Source: a virus. From it: a stretch of DNA of 64,000 nt. The notes under the pieces were generated by a model. That model worked only from the letters and a program-made list of their open reading frames with translations, was not told the DNA's origin and searched no databases. Shown here piece by piece: positions 8,082 to 16,961 of this stretch. The stretch is taken from IMG/VR virus record IMGVR_UViG_3300035212_002004, positions 1-64,000 of that record, one strand, 5' to 3'. How positions within the stretch are numbered: position 1 is the first letter of the stretch; the number at the start of each line of letters is the position of its first letter. A program made the position numbers and the translations under genes.

Positions 8082-9392
8082 TTAGGGTTCAATTTTTTTT
8101 AAAGTTGGAAGAGAAATTTTTTTAAGTTGGGGCAACTTCAATTGAACTTGTTTAGGAAATTCAGGTATTTTAGAAGTTAATATGATATCTAATTTTTCTT
8201 GCATTTTTTCAAATGAAAAATTAGTTTTGCAATGAAAACCTAACCGTTTACCTTTTTCTTGATATTTTTTATAATTCTCAAAATAATCTTTTAATAATCC
8301 ACTTGCAAAACCATAATCAGCTGTAAACCATTGTGATCCTTCAATTAACATATCTTTAACTTGAGCTGAAGGGTGTATTGGGGTTAAATTACCAGGTACT
8401 AAAGAAGTAAATTCATGATTTAAGAAATCAATTTGACCACTCCAGTTAGGAGCAATAATAGGTTTTTTAGTTTGAGTAAATTCTAATAATGGTCTACCAA
8501 AACCTTCACCTTTAGTTAAACTAACCATAGCTTTAATTTTAGTATGATTATACAATTCATTCACTTCACTATCTGAAATTTCACCATGGAATAGATAAAT
8601 GTTAGGTAAATTTTTAGAATTAATAGTATTTTTAATCATATCAATCTTTTTTAAGATTTGGTTACGATCTACTATACTAGCAGGACCTGACATGGTTTTT
8701 AGAATTAATGCTGGTTTATTCTTTTTATTTTTAAATGAATCCAAGAATATTTTTATTAAACCACTAACATCTTTTCTATCTTGACCTAAATCACCTTGAA
8801 GCCAATGACCTACAAATAAGAATGCAAAATCCTCTTCAACTGTATCTAAGGCTTGTTTAATTTCTGAGGTTGGATTTAAGGATGAAGCAAAGTATTTAGT
8901 AATATCAACTCCTTCAAATAACACTTCAATTGGGGCTGTTAATTCTATATTACCAACAACTTGTTTAGTTTTTTCATCTTGTTTCTGAAATTTAGAATCT
9001 TGGAATACTTTTTTAGAATGTTCTGATGATACTAAATTTAAATTCATTTTATTCATACCTTCAATCCATTGTGGGGCACAAAGTGTAGTTTCAATTCCAG
9101 CTGTTATTCCAATATTAAATTTTCCTACAGGTTGAAATTCATTTGGAACTGTAATTTGAGCCCAAATATCAGGTTGTTGAGTCAATTGACCTTGTAATAT
9201 ATGGGATTTTAGGAAACCCCATTCTTCTCTATGGTCATCTATAAAATTCCATGGAGTGCCACCCCATCTTTGTGGTATTATTTTAACGTCGTATTTATCT
9301 AAATTAATCAACGCTTTAACTAAATCTCTACTACGAGAACCATATCCACTGTAAGTGTCAATTGGACAGCTTATTACAAATGTATTTTTCAT
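8082..9392 (-). CDS. GT4-type glycosyltransferase, 436 aa
   Basis: Two Rossmann-like halves of a GT-B enzyme. The N-terminal half opens CPIDTYSGYGSRSRDLVKAL, with a glycine-rich acceptor loop. The C-terminal half has FLFVGHW (about 192), LKTMSG and SLTKGEGFGRPLLEF (about 290-305), where E-x7-E binds the nucleotide sugar as in GT4 enzymes. It is a paralogue in layout of the 9905-11332 gene; together they suggest sequential sugar addition. Confidence 0.85.
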   Translation of the reverse strand: MKNTFVISCPIDTYSGYGSRSRDLVKALINLDKYDVKIIPQRWGGTPWNFIDDHREEWGFLKSHILQGQLTQQPDIWAQITVPNEFQPVGKFNIGITAGIETTLCAPQWIEGMNKMNLNLVSSEHSKKVFQDSKFQKQDEKTKQVVGNIELTAPIEVLFEGVDITKYFASSLNPTSEIKQALDTVEEDFAFLFVGHWLQGDLGQDRKDVSGLIKIFLDSFKNKKNKPALILKTMSGPASIVDRNQILKKIDMIKNTINSKNLPNIYLFHGEISDSEVNELYNHTKIKAMVSLTKGEGFGRPLLEFTQTKKPIIAPNWSGQIDFLNHEFTSLVPGNLTPIHPSAQVKDMLIEGSQWFTADYGFASGLLKDYFENYKKYQEKGKRLGFHCKTNFSFEKMQEKLDIILTSKIPEFPKQVQLKLPQLKKISLPTLKKIEP

Positions 9393-9397
9393 ATTTT

Positions 9398-9895
9398 TTA
9401 TTTTCTCATTAATGCTATCCCTTCAGGATTGCTTTTATCTACCATATACTTATCTTTATCCTTTATTTGAGAAATAAAATAATCATAAATTCTAGTTTTT
9501 TGCCCTTGGGCCTTCTCCTTATTCTGGATTTTACGATAATCGTCTGCTCCTTTTATTTTTAGCCCTTTAGGTTCATATTTATCTAAAAATTGAGAAGTTG
9601 CACTAGCCACTGTAGATAATAATTTTGTATAATCTTTTAAGGTATAATTAACATCTAAATCTTTAAAACTAGTGTTATTGACCATAAAATCTATTTCATA
9701 CAAACCATTACCTTCGTTGTAAAAAATGATTTTAATTTCATTATCTTGGGGATCTTGAAATGGAGTTATAACAACGTCCTTGTAGTTATTTAAACCAAAA
9801 TTAAAATTATTTTTAAAAGGCTCACTATCAAAAATCTCATCTAACATCTCAAATAATAATATTCTATCTCTATAGGTTTTAAAACTTTGTCCCAT
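9398..9895 (-). CDS. Hypothetical protein between two glycosyltransferases, 165 aa
   Basis: No family recognised. Beta-rich core (KIIFYNEGNGLYEIDFMVNN) followed by charged helices. The spacing of 5 nt to the downstream GT4 gene and 9 nt to the upstream one places it in the same transcript. It could be a virion or an assembly protein rather than a glycan enzyme. Confidence 0.6.
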   Translation of the reverse strand: MGQSFKTYRDRILLFEMLDEIFDSEPFKNNFNFGLNNYKDVVITPFQDPQDNEIKIIFYNEGNGLYEIDFMVNNTSFKDLDVNYTLKDYTKLLSTVASATSQFLDKYEPKGLKIKGADDYRKIQNKEKAQGQKTRIYDYFISQIKDKDKYMVDKSNPEGIALMRK

Positions 9896-9904
9896 TTTAT
9901 CTTA

Positions 9905-11332
9905 TTAATACGTTAATGTATGAACTATTTCTAATGGAGCCAAATCTTTTACCTTAATGAATTCAAAAGTCTTTCTAGGTTTAAATGATGATAAGGTGTT
10001 ATCAATATCTCTGATGACATTATTACACATTGTTCTAGCTGACATACCTGATTCCTCAGATGTTGCCCATTCTCTACCTTTTAATCCTTTAGCATTTCTA
10101 TCTTCAGGTGTTAATTCATAAACTTGTTGGATAGCTTTAGCTAAATCTCTAAAATCTAATCTATCATCCCAAATATAAGGTGTAGTAGGTGAACCAACTA
10201 ATGACATATTAGAAGGGAATACAGGTACTGCCCATTCTCCATGTTTTTTATAAGTTCCAAAGTGGTTTGATGGGAAGTCTTTAGTAAATTCAATCCATCT
10301 CCCCTCTTCATCTTCAAAACGCATCTGATCTTGCATACCACCTGTTACATTAGCAATAATCATAGTTCCTGCCATCATAGCTTCAGTTAAAGCTAATCCC
10401 CACCCTTCGTTTGAAGAAGGTAAAACTGTTACATCTGCAACATTATATAAGTTATTCAATTCAGCTGTATCAATTCTTTGATCTGAAAAGAATATATTTG
10501 AGTTTTTACCAAATAATAATTCTCTTACAGCATATAAATCGGTACCATTATCATCTACGGGTTGAGTGTGAAGTACTAAAGCAATTTTATCAGCTTTTTC
10601 TTTAGGTAAACCATCTACAAATAACTTATGAGCAGCCATTAAATCACTAACAGATTTACGTCTAATATTTCTTGAATTAAAAAATACTGTAAAATCAAAT
10701 TCTTTATCTCCAAATAATTTTTTCTTAGTAGCTTCTAGTAAGGATTTATCTTCTACTGGATAGAATTGTTTTTCATTAATACCATGTGGTACATAAGTAA
10801 TAATTTTATCTTTAGCTAAGTCTCCTAGTACTAATTCATTAATATTTTTGGTTTGTTTTGAAATAGCTAATAAGGTATCACATGACTCATAAAAATGTTT
10901 GTTATATAATGGAGCTGGTAGATCATCCCAAATATTAAGATAAACCATTGGGATTTTTTTTCTTATTTCGTTTTCCATTGCAAATAACCAATCCCAATAT
11001 CTTGGATCAGTAAAAAAGAATATAGCATCTGGTTTTTCATTATTAATCAATGCTCTAATGAGTTCAGGGTTACCATAACCATTATTTGGGTATAATATAA
11101 CTTTTGAATCTGTATTACCAGTTTCTTGGTTAGTAGCTTGAGATAAATCAAGTCTTTGACCAGCTTCAGGATGATTAATAGCGGCTCCTAATGAAACCCA
11201 ATTGTAGTGATGAGCACTTCCTAAGACTATTTCTCTAGCCATTGTTGCAATACCCGAGTGCATTCTAAGATCATCACAAAGAAAAAGTATAGTTTTTCTC
11301 TGTTCTGGTGGTAAATAACCTTCTTTTGACAT
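9905..11332 (-). CDS. GT4-type glycosyltransferase, 475 aa
   Basis: GT-B enzyme: an N-terminal FLCDDLRMHSGIATMAREIV segment with acceptor glycine/alanine loop, FFFTDPRYWDW near 100, and in the C-terminal half VFFNSRNIRRKSV (phosphate-binding Arg/Lys) and LPSSNEGWGLALTEAMMAG (about 305-325), the E-x7-E donor motif. Likely soluble. With the 8082 gene and the GT2 enzymes it forms a phage glycosylation island of at least four transferases. Confidence 0.88.
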   Translation of the reverse strand: MSKEGYLPPEQRKTILFLCDDLRMHSGIATMAREIVLGSAHHYNWVSLGAAINHPEAGQRLDLSQATNQETGNTDSKVILYPNNGYGNPELIRALINNEKPDAIFFFTDPRYWDWLFAMENEIRKKIPMVYLNIWDDLPAPLYNKHFYESCDTLLAISKQTKNINELVLGDLAKDKIITYVPHGINEKQFYPVEDKSLLEATKKKLFGDKEFDFTVFFNSRNIRRKSVSDLMAAHKLFVDGLPKEKADKIALVLHTQPVDDNGTDLYAVRELLFGKNSNIFFSDQRIDTAELNNLYNVADVTVLPSSNEGWGLALTEAMMAGTMIIANVTGGMQDQMRFEDEEGRWIEFTKDFPSNHFGTYKKHGEWAVPVFPSNMSLVGSPTTPYIWDDRLDFRDLAKAIQQVYELTPEDRNAKGLKGREWATSEESGMSARTMCNNVIRDIDNTLSSFKPRKTFEFIKVKDLAPLEIVHTLTY

Positions 11333-11363
11333 AAATTTTATTTTATAACGATTGTTTTTTATT

Positions 11364-11552
11364 TTATTTGTTTAAATCTAGATCCATATGATTATGGATG
11401 GCTTTTCTAAATTCTTCATCTGTAAGGTATAGATGCATACCTCTTTCTGCTAATTTTTGAAGTGAAAATTTGGTTTTAACACATTCGATTTTAAATGCTT
11501 CGAAGATATCTTTATCTACTTTAACACTTGTTAGTTGTTGATTTTGTGACAT
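11364..11552 (-). CDS. Small ribbon-helix-helix-like protein, 62 aa
   Basis: TSVKVDKDIFEAFKIECVKTKFSLQKLAERGMHLYL fits the strand-helix-helix pattern of RHH/CopG DNA-binding proteins. It may be a small regulator. It stands between the glycan island and the nuclease gene and has its own class B octamer 31 nt upstream of the ATG. Confidence 0.6.
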   Translation of the reverse strand: MSQNQQLTSVKVDKDIFEAFKIECVKTKFSLQKLAERGMHLYLTDEEFRKAIHNHMDLDLNK

Positions 11553-11582
11553 AATTTGTTTTATTAATTTATATTGTTATAT

Positions 11583-11590
11583 ATAAATAT
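11583..11590 (-). promoter_or_regulatory. Class B octamer ATATTTAT
   Basis: GATATTTATATA on the minus strand in the 38 nt gap upstream of the RHH-like gene at 11364-11552. Confidence 0.4.
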
Positions 11591-12574
11591 CTAAGTAGGT
11601 TGGAAGAATGCAAACATTGTCTTAGGTTTTTCATTCTGGTCACATAAATCAGAGTTATCCTTGTAAGGGCAGAAATGACAGTTGTGCTTATTAGGACGTT
11701 TTTCAAAATCAGTTGGTTTATACCCACCATCACTATTAAAGGCTTCTAATAAGAAATTATCTAATAATTGCCCAGCTTTGTTCAACTTAACTTTACCTGA
11801 TGCTGGGATGAATTCTTGGATACGTTTTTGAGGGTAATCTCCTTCTTCGAATATTTTTCTACGAGTAATAAAGAATTCTATTTCAATGTTATCAACTGGA
11901 AAGTTATATTGTTCAGCAAATAATTTTTTGTATAAGATTAATTGGGTTTGTTTTACCTCGTCTTTTTTATCTTTATCACCCCAACCTCTTGTAGATGTTT
12001 TGATATCAAAAATTTTAACTGTGTTTGTATCTTCATGATACAAAACTAAATCCAGGTATCCAATAAATCTTACATTTGGGATTGACTTGTGGGGTTGTAG
12101 GTTTAAAGGTATCTCTACACCAACTAAATGCCATCCCCTTTTGGAAAAATATTTAGCTTTTTTAGCCTTAATGTATTTGATAATGTTAACTCCATCATCA
12201 TAAAATTCAGCTAGTTCAGCAGTGTCACTAAAATGGATGTTTTTATTCTTTTTGTAGGCATTTTGATATTCAACTCTCAGCGATTCTTTAAGTAAAGAAT
12301 TTAAATCTAATCTATCAGCCGCTGCTACACTTACATTGTAAAATACAGTTAGATACTGCTGAATAGTTGTATGTAGTGCAGTACCAAATACAGCATGTAT
12401 ACTAGGTGTATAGATTTTATGACCGTCTCTATACCTTAAACCCCATTGGTGAGGGCAATTAGAAAACATGCTAAGTTGTGAGTAAGATATTGATTTTTGG
12501 AACCCATATTGTACTTCGGGAATCACTATGGATTTTATATCTTTAAGTATTTTAGGGGTTACTTTCTTTTTCAT
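11591..12574 (-). CDS. PD-(D/E)XK nuclease, Cas4/RecB-like
   Basis: 327 aa. SYSQLSMFSNCPHQWGLRY (about 30-48) is the RecB-family opening with the first Cys of an Fe-S type cluster. HAVFGTALHTTIQQYL carries the conserved His, FIGYLDLVLYH and KIFDIKTSTRGW give the D...D-x-K catalytic set, and the C-terminal CHFCPYKDNSDLC supplies further cysteines. Such nucleases process DNA ends in recombination or replication. It is next to replication genes and separated from the DUF1599-like gene by 3 nt. Confidence 0.85.
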   Translation of the reverse strand: MKKKVTPKILKDIKSIVIPEVQYGFQKSISYSQLSMFSNCPHQWGLRYRDGHKIYTPSIHAVFGTALHTTIQQYLTVFYNVSVAAADRLDLNSLLKESLRVEYQNAYKKNKNIHFSDTAELAEFYDDGVNIIKYIKAKKAKYFSKRGWHLVGVEIPLNLQPHKSIPNVRFIGYLDLVLYHEDTNTVKIFDIKTSTRGWGDKDKKDEVKQTQLILYKKLFAEQYNFPVDNIEIEFFITRRKIFEEGDYPQKRIQEFIPASGKVKLNKAGQLLDNFLLEAFNSDGGYKPTDFEKRPNKHNCHFCPYKDNSDLCDQNEKPKTMFAFFQPT

Positions 12575-12577
12575 TAC

Positions 12578-13069
12578 CTACTTTTTCCATTTACCTTTAC
12601 TAACTATTTGAGCTATAATTCCATAATTAGTTAAATCAATCCATGAATCCATGGTTGGTTCATTATCTAGTGGGTTTTTGTTACCCAATAATACTAGATT
12701 TTTTAATCTGTTCATCTTATCATTCATTCTGATCCAAATTGAAGTAAGTGAAAATTTAACTTCATCTTTGGTTTCTAAATTAGAACCCATTGAAATATTT
12801 CCCATTCCATATGATAACATTTTTTGAGCAAATAACTCATATTGTGCTACTATTATTTCTTGGAACTCATTAGCAATAATAGGATATTCTTTTTCTAATC
12901 TATTAACTATTTCTGATTTGTAAGGATAAGGTTTATCATCTAAATCTATAGTATAGTTAGGTTTTACGTCTATATTTTTTGTCATTTCTTCATTTGCTTT
13001 TTTAAAGACATTTATAGCTTGTTCTTCTTGTTGTTTTCTATCAAAGAAGGCATTTACTGAATCGCTCAT
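12578..13069 (-). CDS. DUF1599-like nucleotide-modification-associated protein, 163 aa
   Basis: The segment AQKMLSYGMGNI ... SIWIRMNDKMNRLKNLVLL ... DSWIDLTNYGIIAQI matches the DUF1599/Nmad pattern (YG, K-x-x-R-x-x-x-L, E/DS-x-x-D-x-x-NY). This family is predicted to bind or process nucleotides in phages with altered bases, which suits the 7-deazaguanine genes elsewhere in the window. Assignment is from pattern memory only. It overlaps gp62 by 4 nt. Confidence 0.6.
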   Translation of the reverse strand: MSDSVNAFFDRKQQEEQAINVFKKANEEMTKNIDVKPNYTIDLDDKPYPYKSEIVNRLEKEYPIIANEFQEIIVAQYELFAQKMLSYGMGNISMGSNLETKDEVKFSLTSIWIRMNDKMNRLKNLVLLGNKNPLDNEPTMDSWIDLTNYGIIAQIVSKGKWKK

Positions 13070-13485
13070 TTTAATAACTTTTTAATTTCTTTATCAGTTG
13101 TTCCTGTTTGTAATAATATCTCTATAACATCTTGTTTAGTAATAATACTACAGTAATCTATAACTTCTCTAGTACTAATTTGGAAATAAGAAGCTAGTAA
13201 ACCTAGTACTTCATTATTGTAAATAGCTTTAGTGGGTTTAATATACTTTGAAAACGATTTTTGTTTGGGTAAAACTTGGCAATAAAATTGATATAACTTT
13301 TCTTTTGGTATAGAGAATTCTTGTATTTCAGCAACTATTTCAATATGGTTAGGATTCATTGATATGATCTTATTAACCATAAAGTTACTAAAAATATCAT
13401 GCTCCTCGTTCGAAAACGAGGACCATGGTAATTTGTCGTATTGCATTTGCTTTACCCAATCAAAAACTGATTTAATTTGAGTCAT
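13066..13485 (-). CDS. 62: Clamp loader small subunit, T4 gp62-like
   Basis: 139 aa, close to the short gp62 of cyanophages. FMVNKIISMNPNHIEIVAEI followed by YQFYCQVLPKQKSFSKYI resembles the conserved gp62 core (VNRxxS ... KKRFSKW). It would bind the gp44 ATPase to load the gp45 clamp. Position supports this: one small gene separates it from gp44, as in T4-type replication clusters. Confidence 0.75.
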   Translation of the reverse strand: MTQIKSVFDWVKQMQYDKLPWSSFSNEEHDIFSNFMVNKIISMNPNHIEIVAEIQEFSIPKEKLYQFYCQVLPKQKSFSKYIKPTKAIYNNEVLGLLASYFQISTREVIDYCSIITKQDVIEILLQTGTTDKEIKKLLK

Positions 13486-13714
13486 CTTCGATTATGAATT
13501 TTAATTCTTCAGGTAATCCTTCTTTTAGAATTTCTCCTGTCTCAGGATCATAAAATACTTGAATTGGTAAAACATTATCATCAGCTGTACCTGTTACAAA
13601 TTTAGATACTTTTCTTAGTAAATATCCTTGATGCCAAATTTTACCTCCAGCTGCTGTTAAAATTGGAGTTGTTTTTTTAATGTCTAAACTTAATTGTGGT
13701 TGTTGATCTGTCAT
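13472..13714 (-). CDS. Hypothetical protein in clamp-loader operon, 80 aa
   Basis: Small protein MTDQQPQLSLDIKKTTPILT... with a beta-rich body and an acidic tail. It overlaps the gp62 start by 14 nt and follows gp44 by 6 nt. RegA lies at a comparable place in T4, but the sequence does not look like RegA. Function unknown. Confidence 0.6.
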   Translation of the reverse strand: MTDQQPQLSLDIKKTTPILTAAGGKIWHQGYLLRKVSKFVTGTADDNVLPIQVFYDPETGEILKEGLPEELKFIIEDDSN

Positions 13715-13720
13715 TTTTAT

Positions 13721-14632
13721 TTATTTTGTTGTTAATAATTTTGAGATGCAAGCCATCATAGTCACCTCTTTATCAGGAGCCATAAGACTTTTATATTGGT
13801 AATCTGCTATTATAAGTGTAGCTACTGCTGAATTACTATATTCATCTGATCTTTCAAATAATACTCTATAAAGCTCATTATAATCTCTAATATTTGAATC
13901 AGCAACTATTTGTCTTATAGTATTAAAATCTCCAATTTTATGAAGTGAAAGTAATTCTATAATCTTATTAGATATTTGGTTAAGATTTGTAACTTCTCTA
14001 CTTTGCTGTAATTCACCATCTTTAATTGAGGATTGTAATAAATTTAAAGTTTTTCTAATATCAGGGTAAGTTTGTTTAACAATATTTACCACATCTATAT
14101 TAATAAAATATATATTCTCTTCATTTAATATATTAATACATTTAACAGCCACATCCTTCATAGATGGAGGAGTTAATTCAAATATTACAGTTCGAGATTG
14201 AATAGGATCTATAACACGTTCAATGTAATTACAAGTAAAAATAAAACGTGTATTTAAACTAAATGTTTCAATCACATTACGAAGTGCGGCTTGAGCGTTG
14301 ATAGTCAAGAAATCAGCCTCATCCATTACAACTACTTTTTGTGGTTTAAAACTAGCAGCAGAAGCAAATGATTTTACCTTATCTCTAATAGTATCAATAC
14401 CATTTTCATCAGAACAGTTAATATATAATGAATCACAATTGATATTGTTCACTATTAATTTAGCTGCAGTTGTTTTACCTACTCCTGCACCACCACAAAG
14501 TAGTAAGTGAGGGATATCATTAGAATCAATCCATTGTTGTAAAGACGATTTAAAATCATCATTACCAATGTATCCTTCTAGAGTATCAGGTCTGTATTTT
14601 TCTGTATAAAGAGTATGTTTTTTATTTATCAT
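13721..14632 (-). CDS. 44: Clamp loader AAA+ ATPase, T4 gp44-like
   Basis: 303 aa AAA+ protein. Walker A GGAGVGKTTAAKL near residue 47, Walker B VVMDEADFL near 99, sensor 1 FIFTCNYIERVID and SRC-like QSRT at about 140-152. These place it with RFC-small-subunit clamp loaders. It works with gp62 to open and load gp45 during DNA synthesis. A class A-like box (CATATATTTAAG) just after the groEL hairpin may add transcription here. Confidence 0.93.
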   Translation of the reverse strand: MINKKHTLYTEKYRPDTLEGYIGNDDFKSSLQQWIDSNDIPHLLLCGGAGVGKTTAAKLIVNNINCDSLYINCSDENGIDTIRDKVKSFASAASFKPQKVVVMDEADFLTINAQAALRNVIETFSLNTRFIFTCNYIERVIDPIQSRTVIFELTPPSMKDVAVKCINILNEENIYFINIDVVNIVKQTYPDIRKTLNLLQSSIKDGELQQSREVTNLNQISNKIIELLSLHKIGDFNTIRQIVADSNIRDYNELYRVLFERSDEYSNSAVATLIIADYQYKSLMAPDKEVTMMACISKLLTTK

Positions 14633-14645
14633 AACTTAAATATAT

Positions 14646-14665
14646 GGAGGAGCTTTCGCTCCTCC
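14646..14665 (-). terminator. Strong GAAA-loop hairpin between groEL and gp44
   Basis: GGAGGAGC-GAAA-GCTCCTCC, 8 bp with a GNRA tetraloop, directly after the groEL stop. No U-run follows (ATATATTTAAG instead), so it may be a processing or mRNA-stabilising hairpin rather than a terminator. Confidence 0.55.
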
Positions 14666-14672
14666 TAATTTA

Positions 14673-16310
14673 TTACATCATTCCTTGTTGAGGATTTTGT
14701 TCTTCTTTATCTTCTTTTTTCTCATAAATTACAGATTCTGTTGTTAAAATAGTACCTGCAACTGATGCTGCGTTTTCTAAAGCAATACGAGTTACTTTTT
14801 TAGGATCAATAATACCAGCTTCTTTAAAATCAATAGTTGATAAATTTTTATAATTAAGACCCGCCCAATTATTTTCTTTTTCTGAATCGGTTAATTTTGA
14901 ACCTAAGTATTGTACTTCTACAATATCGTGGCCTGCGTTAGTTAATATCTTTTGGAATGGAGCTGCTACTGCTCTATAAACAATTTTCTTACCTAAAATA
15001 AAATCATTTGAACCTTCAAATGTGATTGATTTTCTAGCATATAATAAAGCTGTTCCACCACCTACTACAATACCTTCTTCTAAAGCAGCTTTTGTAGCAA
15101 ATAAAGCATCTTCTACTCTATCTTTTTTCTCTCTAATTTCTAATTCACTGTTACCACCTACATTAATAATAGCTACCCCTCCAATTAGTTTACCTAAACG
15201 CTCTTGTAATTTCTCTTTTTCAAATGGTGAACCCGCATTATCAATTTGAGTTTTAATCTCTGCCGCTCTAGCTGTAATAATAGCTTCTTCACCTTTACCA
15301 TCTACAATAGTAGTTTTATCTTTACCAATTGTAGCAGTACGAGCAGTACCCATACATTGTTTTAAAGTAGCAACATCAATTTTATCTAATTTATGACCTT
15401 TATCTTTAGATAATACTTGACCACCTGTAATAATAGCTAAATCTTCTAAAGCCATTGTTCTGCGATCTCCAAAATCTGGTGCTTTAACTGCAACTACATT
15501 TACAACTCCTCTCATTTTGTTAACTATTGTCACAGCTAATGCTTCTCCATCAATATCTTCTGCAACTATTAATAAGGATTTAGTTTCTGAGTTAGCTATT
15601 GTTAAAGCGTTTACTAATTCATTTACATTACCAATTCTACCATTATAAATTAAGATATAAGGATTGTCTAATATAGCGGTCATTGTATTATTATCTGTAA
15701 CAAAATAAGGTGATTTATAACCTCTATCAAATTGCATACCTTCAACAATCTCTAATGAAGTTTCACCTGTTTTAGATTCTTCAATAGCTACAACTCCATC
15801 TCTACCTACTTTTTCTAAAGCAGTAGCGATTAAGTTACCAATTTCTTCATCATTGTTACCTGAGATAGTAGCAACTTCTTTAATTTGTTGGTTATCTGAA
15901 ATATCTTCTGTTAGATTATTAAGAGATGTTTTTAATTCTTCAACTGCGGCATCAATACCTTTTTTAATTTCTACTGCGTTTTGTCCGGCATTAACATGTT
16001 TAAGACCTTCTTCTAGGATAGCATATGTTAATAAAGTACTTGTAGTTGTACCATCACCTACTTCATTAGCAGATTTAATTGATACTTTTTGCACTAATTC
16101 AGCTCCTGTAGATTCAATTGGATCTTCTAATTCTCTAAAAGCTTTAGCTACTGATACTCCATCTTTAGTCACTGTTAATTGACCATAATCTCCTTTAATT
16201 AATACTGTTCTACCTGCAGGTCCTAGAGTAGAAGAGACACTATCATTAAGTTTTTTTACCCCTGATAGTAATTTAGTTTTTAATTCTGTTCCGAATGATG
16301 TTTCTGTCAT
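14673..16310 (-). CDS. groEL: Chaperonin GroEL (Hsp60)
   Basis: 545 aa, full length. ATP-site motifs LGPAGRTVLI (about 30) and VGDGTTTSTLL (about 85), the EEGIVVGGGTALLYA segment (about 402), and the C-terminal NPQQGMM, a short form of the bacterial GGM tail, are all present. It forms the double-ring folding chamber with GroES. The groES gene lies 3 nt upstream, so the phage carries a complete folding machine, presumably for its own capsid or polymerase proteins. Confidence 0.98.
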   Translation of the reverse strand: MTETSFGTELKTKLLSGVKKLNDSVSSTLGPAGRTVLIKGDYGQLTVTKDGVSVAKAFRELEDPIESTGAELVQKVSIKSANEVGDGTTTSTLLTYAILEEGLKHVNAGQNAVEIKKGIDAAVEELKTSLNNLTEDISDNQQIKEVATISGNNDEEIGNLIATALEKVGRDGVVAIEESKTGETSLEIVEGMQFDRGYKSPYFVTDNNTMTAILDNPYILIYNGRIGNVNELVNALTIANSETKSLLIVAEDIDGEALAVTIVNKMRGVVNVVAVKAPDFGDRRTMALEDLAIITGGQVLSKDKGHKLDKIDVATLKQCMGTARTATIGKDKTTIVDGKGEEAIITARAAEIKTQIDNAGSPFEKEKLQERLGKLIGGVAIINVGGNSELEIREKKDRVEDALFATKAALEEGIVVGGGTALLYARKSITFEGSNDFILGKKIVYRAVAAPFQKILTNAGHDIVEVQYLGSKLTDSEKENNWAGLNYKNLSTIDFKEAGIIDPKKVTRIALENAASVAGTILTTESVIYEKKEDKEEQNPQQGMM

Positions 16311-16312
16311 AA

Positions 16313-16606
16313 TTAATCTTCAATAATTGATAAAATGTTTTCTTGTGAAGTAATAAAATATTCTTCATTGTCTAATTTATGTTTTTGTACTCCCATTGGT
16401 GGTAATACAACTTTCATACCTACTTTTAAATCTGTTGGTATAAATTCACCTCTATGGTAATTATAAACATCAGATACTGCTGTAATAATAGCGGTAAGTG
16501 TTTTTTCATTACCTACATCTGGTATAATAATATTACCCACCATCATTTCTGATTCTTCTAAGGGTTTTAAAATAATTTGGCCCATTCGGGGTGTTAATTT
16601 ACTCAT
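16313..16606 (-). CDS. groES: Co-chaperonin GroES
   Basis: 97 aa. MSKLTPRMGQIILKPLEESE, then the mobile loop and VGMKVVLPPMGVQKHKLDNEEYFITSQENIL are typical Cpn10 features; the loop (MVGNIIIPDVGNEK) keeps the III hydrophobic triplet that docks on GroEL. The canonical GGI/V is replaced by VGNIII. It precedes groEL in one transcript and overlaps the upstream ORF by 8 nt. Confidence 0.93.
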   Translation of the reverse strand: MSKLTPRMGQIILKPLEESEMMVGNIIIPDVGNEKTLTAIITAVSDVYNYHRGEFIPTDLKVGMKVVLPPMGVQKHKLDNEEYFITSQENILSIIED

Positions 16607-16901
16607 AAGAAATTAAATTTTTTAAATTGGTTAAAGTTGTTTCTAATTCTGTAATATACTCTTTAATAGTGTATACAGGTTTTTTTTCTATAATTTGGTT
16701 TTTAACTACTTTTTTTAATGCGTAATTTAAATTAGTAAAATAACCTACTATTTTTTCTTTTTTAGTTATAGGATCAGTAAAGATTAGATTATAAGATTCT
16801 TCATCAAAGATTATTTTATAATCTCCTAAAACAGGATCTTCAATAAGTGATGTTTTTTTAATAGAACCTGCTTGACGACCTTTAAAATTTGGATTTGCCA
16901 T
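16599..16901 (-). CDS. Hypothetical protein upstream of groES, 100 aa
   Basis: Basic start (MANPNFKGRQAGSIKKT), beta-rich middle (DYKIIFDEESYNLIFTD) and a Lys-rich helix. No family recognised. It is the first gene behind a class A-like promoter at 16927-16958 and overlaps groES by 8 nt, so this promoter probably also drives groES and groEL. Confidence 0.6.
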   Translation of the reverse strand: MANPNFKGRQAGSIKKTSLIEDPVLGDYKIIFDEESYNLIFTDPITKKEKIVGYFTNLNYALKKVVKNQIIEKKPVYTIKEYITELETTLTNLKNLISYE

Positions 16902-16926
16902 ATTTGTTTATGTTTTTTATATTAAA

Positions 16927-16958
16927 TCAATATACGAAAGGTATTTATGGAAGCCTAC
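16927..16958 (-). promoter_or_regulatory. Class A-like promoter before the groESL operon
   Basis: Box TATATTGA with TTCG before it; at the -33 position GTAG replaces TTTG, so this is a weaker match than most. Confidence 0.5.
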
Positions 16959-16961
16959 CCT

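Noticed and set aside
13398-13423. GC-rich hairpin CCTCGTT/AACGAGG as a terminator
   Set aside because: It lies in the middle of the gp62 gene and has no T-run; treated as coding sequence.
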